Shown here in pieces: positions 61,501 to 64,000 of a DNA stretch of 64,000 bases. Below the pieces are notes generated by a model. That model saw nothing but the letters and a program-made list of their open reading frames with translations, was not told the DNA's origin and did not search any database. The position numbers were made by a program, and so were the translations under genes. Position 1 is the first letter of the stretch. Each line of letters begins with the position of its first letter. The DNA is taken from the NCBI GenBank assembly GCA_963680875.1, contig OY804579.1, forward strand, positions 14,895,506 through 14,959,505. The letters are read 5' to 3'. This stretch comes from Bathymodiolus brooksi (taxonomy: Eukaryota > Mollusca > Bivalvia > Mytilida > Modiolidae).

Positions 61501-63220
61501 TTCTCTTGGCTGTGACATACTGTTAGTCTGTGATACCTTCTCTTGGCTGTGACATACTGTTAGTCTGTCATACTTTCTCTTGTCTGTGACATACTGTTAG
61601 TCTGTCATACCTTCTCTTGGCTGTGACATACTGTTAGTATGTGATACCTCTCTTGGCTGTGACATACTGTTAATCTATCATATCTTCTCTTGGCTGTGAC
61701 ATAGTTAGTCTGTGATACCTTCTCTGGGCTATGACAAACTGTTAATCTATCATACCTTCTCTTGGCTGTGACATACTGTTAGTCTGTGATACCTTCTCTT
61801 GGCTGTGACATACTGTTAGTCTGTCATACTTTCTCTTGTCTGTGACATACTGTTAGTCTGTCATACCTTCTCTTGGCTGTGACATACTGTTAGTATGTGA
61901 TACCTCTCTTGGCTGTGACATACTGTTAGTCTATCATACCTTCATTTGGTCGTGACATACTGTTAGTCTGTCATACCTTCTCTTGGCTGTGACATACTGT
62001 TAGTCTGTGATACCTTCTCTTGGATATGACATACTGTTAGTCTGTCATACCTTCTCTTGCTCGTGACATACTGTTAGTCAATCATATCTTCTCTTGGCTG
62101 TGACATACTGTTAGTCTATGATACATTCTCTTGGCTGTGACATACTGTTAATCTATCATATCTTCTCTTGGCTGTGACATAGTTAGTCTGTGATACCTTC
62201 TCTGGGCTATGACAAACTGTTAATCTATCATACCTTCTCTTGGCTGTGACATACTGTTAGTCTGTGATACCTTCTCTTGGCTGTGACATACTGTTAGTCT
62301 GATACCTTCTCTTGGCTGTGACATACTGTTAGTCTGTGATACCTTCTCTTGGCTGTGACATACTGTTAGTCTGTGATACCTTCTCTTGGCTGTGACATAC
62401 TGTTAGTCTGTCATACTTTCTCTTGGCTGTGACATACTGTTGGTCTGTGATACCTTCTCTTGGCTGTGACATACTGTTAGTCTGTAATACCTTCTCATGG
62501 CTGTGACATAGTTAGTCTGTCATACCTTCTCTTGGCTGTAACATAGTTAGTCTGTAATACCTTCTCATGGCTGTGACATACTGTTAGTCTGTCATACTTT
62601 CTCTTGGCTGTGACATACTGTTAGTCTGTCATACCTTCTCTTGGCTGTGACATACTGTTAGTCTGTGATACCTCTCCTGGCTGTGACATACTGTTAATCT
62701 ATCATACCTTCTCTTGGTCGTGACATACTGTTAATCTATCATACCTTCTCTTTGTTGTGACATAGTCTGTGATACCTTCTCTTAGCTGTGACATAGTTAG
62801 TCTGTCATACCTTCTCTTGGTCGTGACATACTGTTAGTCTGTGATACCTTCTCTTAGCTGTGACATAGTTAGTCGGTCATACCTTCTCTTAGCTGTGACA
62901 TAGTTAGTCTGTCATACCTTCTCTTGGTCATGACATACTGTTAATCTGTGATACCTTCTCTTGGCTATGACATACTGTTAATCTGCCATCTTCTCATGAC
63001 TGACATAGTTAGTCTGTGATACCTTCTCTTGGCTGTGACATACTGTTAGTCTGTGATACCTTCTCTTGGTCGTGACTAACTGTTAGTCTGTGACACATAC
63101 TGTTAATCTATCATACCTTCTCTTAGTCGTGACACACTGTTAGTCTGTCATACCTCCCTTGGCTGTAACATACTGTGTTAGTCTGTCATATCTCCTCTTG
63201 ACTGGCACACTGTTATTATG
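58130..63220 (+). repeat. Diverged distal edge of the satellite
   Basis: Type B and shortened monomers dominate (CATAGTTAGTC in place of CATACTGTTAGTC, ATACCTCTCTTGG in place of ATACCTTCTCTTGG), and substitutions rise toward 63.2 kb. The register marker reappears at 59592, 60327, 60954, 61726 and 62214, at irregular spacing. Two local duplications are visible: 2,433 bp (CTCATGGCAGTGACATAG at about 58222 and 60655; ATACAATGTACC at 58431 and 60864) and 1,399 bp (CTTCATTTGGTCGTGAC at 60541 and 61940). Confidence 0.85.
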
Positions 63221-63546
63221 CAGGGTCAGAGAAACCGGGGGGCACATGGACTGCCCCCCCCCCCCCCCCCCCACACACTCTTTTTGGCAAAAAATTACAA
63301 AAAGCTGAATTTTAAGCAATAAGCTAAAAATTGTCAATAAAATAAGAGGTAAAAGAGTATGTTTATTGCCAAATTACCTATTTTTGCTTGTCAGTTTTGA
63401 AAGATTAACCCCCACTGACCTCTCCTGAAGCTTGACACCCTTTTTCCTGCCCATTTACAATTGGCAAAGCTTGTCCCTCCCCTAATTCAGATTCCTTCTA
63501 AAAGCTTTTACCCACCCCAACTTTCCAATCCACGCCTGCGCCTCTG
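63221..63546. mobile_element. 326-bp hAT-like insertion in the satellite
   Basis: Non-satellite DNA between two satellite blocks. Ends are CAGGGTCAGAG at the left and GCGCCTCTG at the right (inward CAGAGGCGC), a short CAGRG-type terminal match. TTATG flanks both sides (63216-63220, 63547-63551), and joining the flanks at one copy restores a satellite-like monomer. It contains a 19-base C run (63254-63272). The minus-strand open frame over this tract (63140-63337), with a run of glycines, is an artefact of the C run. hAT membership is inference from the CAG ends. Confidence 0.6.
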
Positions 63547-63551
63547 TTATG

Positions 63552-63943
63552 TCATACATTCTTTTGGCTGTGACATACTGTTAATCAGTAATACCTTCTC
63601 TTGGCTGTGACATACTGTTAATATCATACCTTCTCTTGGCTGTGACATACTGTTAATATCATACCTTCTCTTGCCTGTGACATACTGTTAATATCATACC
63701 TTCTCTTGACTGTGGCATACTGTTAATATCATGCCTTCTCTTGGCTGTGACATACTGTTAATATCGTACCTTCTCTTGACTGTTACATACTGTTAATATC
63801 ACACCTTCTCTTGGCTGTGACATACTGTTAATATCATACCTTCTCTTGGCTGTGACATACTGTTAATATCATACCTTCTCTTGACTGTGACATACTGTTA
63901 ATATCATACCTTCTCTTGACTGTGACATACTGTTAATCTGTCA
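63552..63943 (+). repeat. 35-bp satellite subfamily block
   Basis: About eleven monomers in which TTAATCTATCATACC has become TTAATATCATACC, a loss of 2 bases giving a 35-bp period, with GGCTGTGA or GACTGTGA tails. It starts with two 37-bp-like units and ends with GTTAATCTGTCA at 63943. Confidence 0.92.
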
Positions 63944-64000
63944 ACAAATATTGATTTGCTGAGTAATTGTTGGTTTACAGTCTTTGGATGAGCAATTTTT
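63944..64000. other. Distal flank of the satellite, cut by window end
   Basis: Unique AT-rich DNA. TTGGTTTACAG at 63970-63980 resembles a splice acceptor, but only 20 bases follow, so no exon can be supported. Confidence 0.4.

Larger units (their letters stand above)
21143..63220 (+). repeat. Satellite array of a 37-bp monomer (about 1,137 copies)
   Basis: The monomer reads GACATACTGTTA(A/G)TCT, then (A/G)T(C/G)ATACC, then TTCTCTTGG plus a variable tail (TCGT, CCAT, CTGT, TTGT or TCAT). Two main monomer types exist: type A (GTTAATCTATCATACC) and type B (GTTAGTCTGTGATACC, usually with GGCTGTGA). Because 37 is 1 modulo 3 and the monomer holds TGA and TAA on one strand and TGA, TAG and TAA on the other, every frame is closed within about 111 bp, and no long open frame exists. 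The left boundary is abrupt with near-consensus monomers. The right side (from about 58.1 kb) is progressively diverged. I see no CRISPR-like unique spacers and no telomere motif. Confidence 0.98.

Noticed and set aside
21143..63220. CRISPR array
   Set aside because: Monomers follow each other without unique spacers, the host is an animal and there are no cas genes. It is a satellite.
21143..63220. Telomeric repeat or repetitive protein gene
   Set aside because: No TTAGGG-like motif. A 37-bp unit shifts frame each copy and meets stops in all six frames.
63140..63337. Minus-strand frame with a glycine run
   Set aside because: It is produced by the C homopolymer and crosses from satellite into the inserted element.
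63970..64000. Splice acceptor and new exon at the window end
   Set aside because: Only 20 bases follow the AG and no frame can be judged.

Overview
The window is animal nuclear DNA, most likely from a bivalve mollusc. The evidence is a spliced animal gene with GT/AG introns, two families of tRNA-derived SINEs, a non-LTR retrotransposon, and several hairpin-led dispersed repeats of a kind I associate with bivalve genomes. There are no bacterial operons, no rRNA and no free-standing tRNA gene.

Layout: (1) 1-2975 holds AT-rich DNA and then a 5'-truncated LINE (about 325-2975) with an uninterrupted reverse transcriptase frame. (2) 3080-18521 (+) is the one host gene I can support, a CISD2-type CDGSH iron-sulfur protein in three exons (3080-3176, 15414-15628, 18432-18521). 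Joined at phase-1 and phase-0 introns they give 133 residues with the 3Cys-1His ligand set C97, C99, C108, H112. (3) Intron 1 (12.2 kb) and intron 2 (2.8 kb) are packed with mobile DNA: SINEs with target-site duplications, three short inverted-repeat elements, a decayed minus-strand coding region (5057-6174), a small coding relic (13554-13752), and a set of hairpin-led elements with tandemly repeated cores. (4) 18522-21142 is the gene's 3' flank, with a further hairpin-led repeat and a 607-bp foldback element. (5) 21143-63943, two thirds of the window, is one noncoding satellite array of a 37-bp monomer organised into an 84-monomer, 3,112-bp higher-order repeat. It is split near its distal end by a 326-bp element and followed by a 35-bp monomer subfamily.

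The genes do not form a pathway. The biology is one conserved ER/mitochondria-contact iron-sulfur protein gene embedded in transposons, next to a large homogenised satellite. The observations most worth pursuing are the satellite's exact 84-mer arithmetic, its nested duplications and CpG-decay-like variants; the shared architecture of the hairpin-led elements; the LINE ending 104 bp before the CISD2 start codon; and the near-perfect palindromic element that begins 29 bp after the exon 2 splice donor.

All alignments were done by eye. Family names come from recognition, not from a search.
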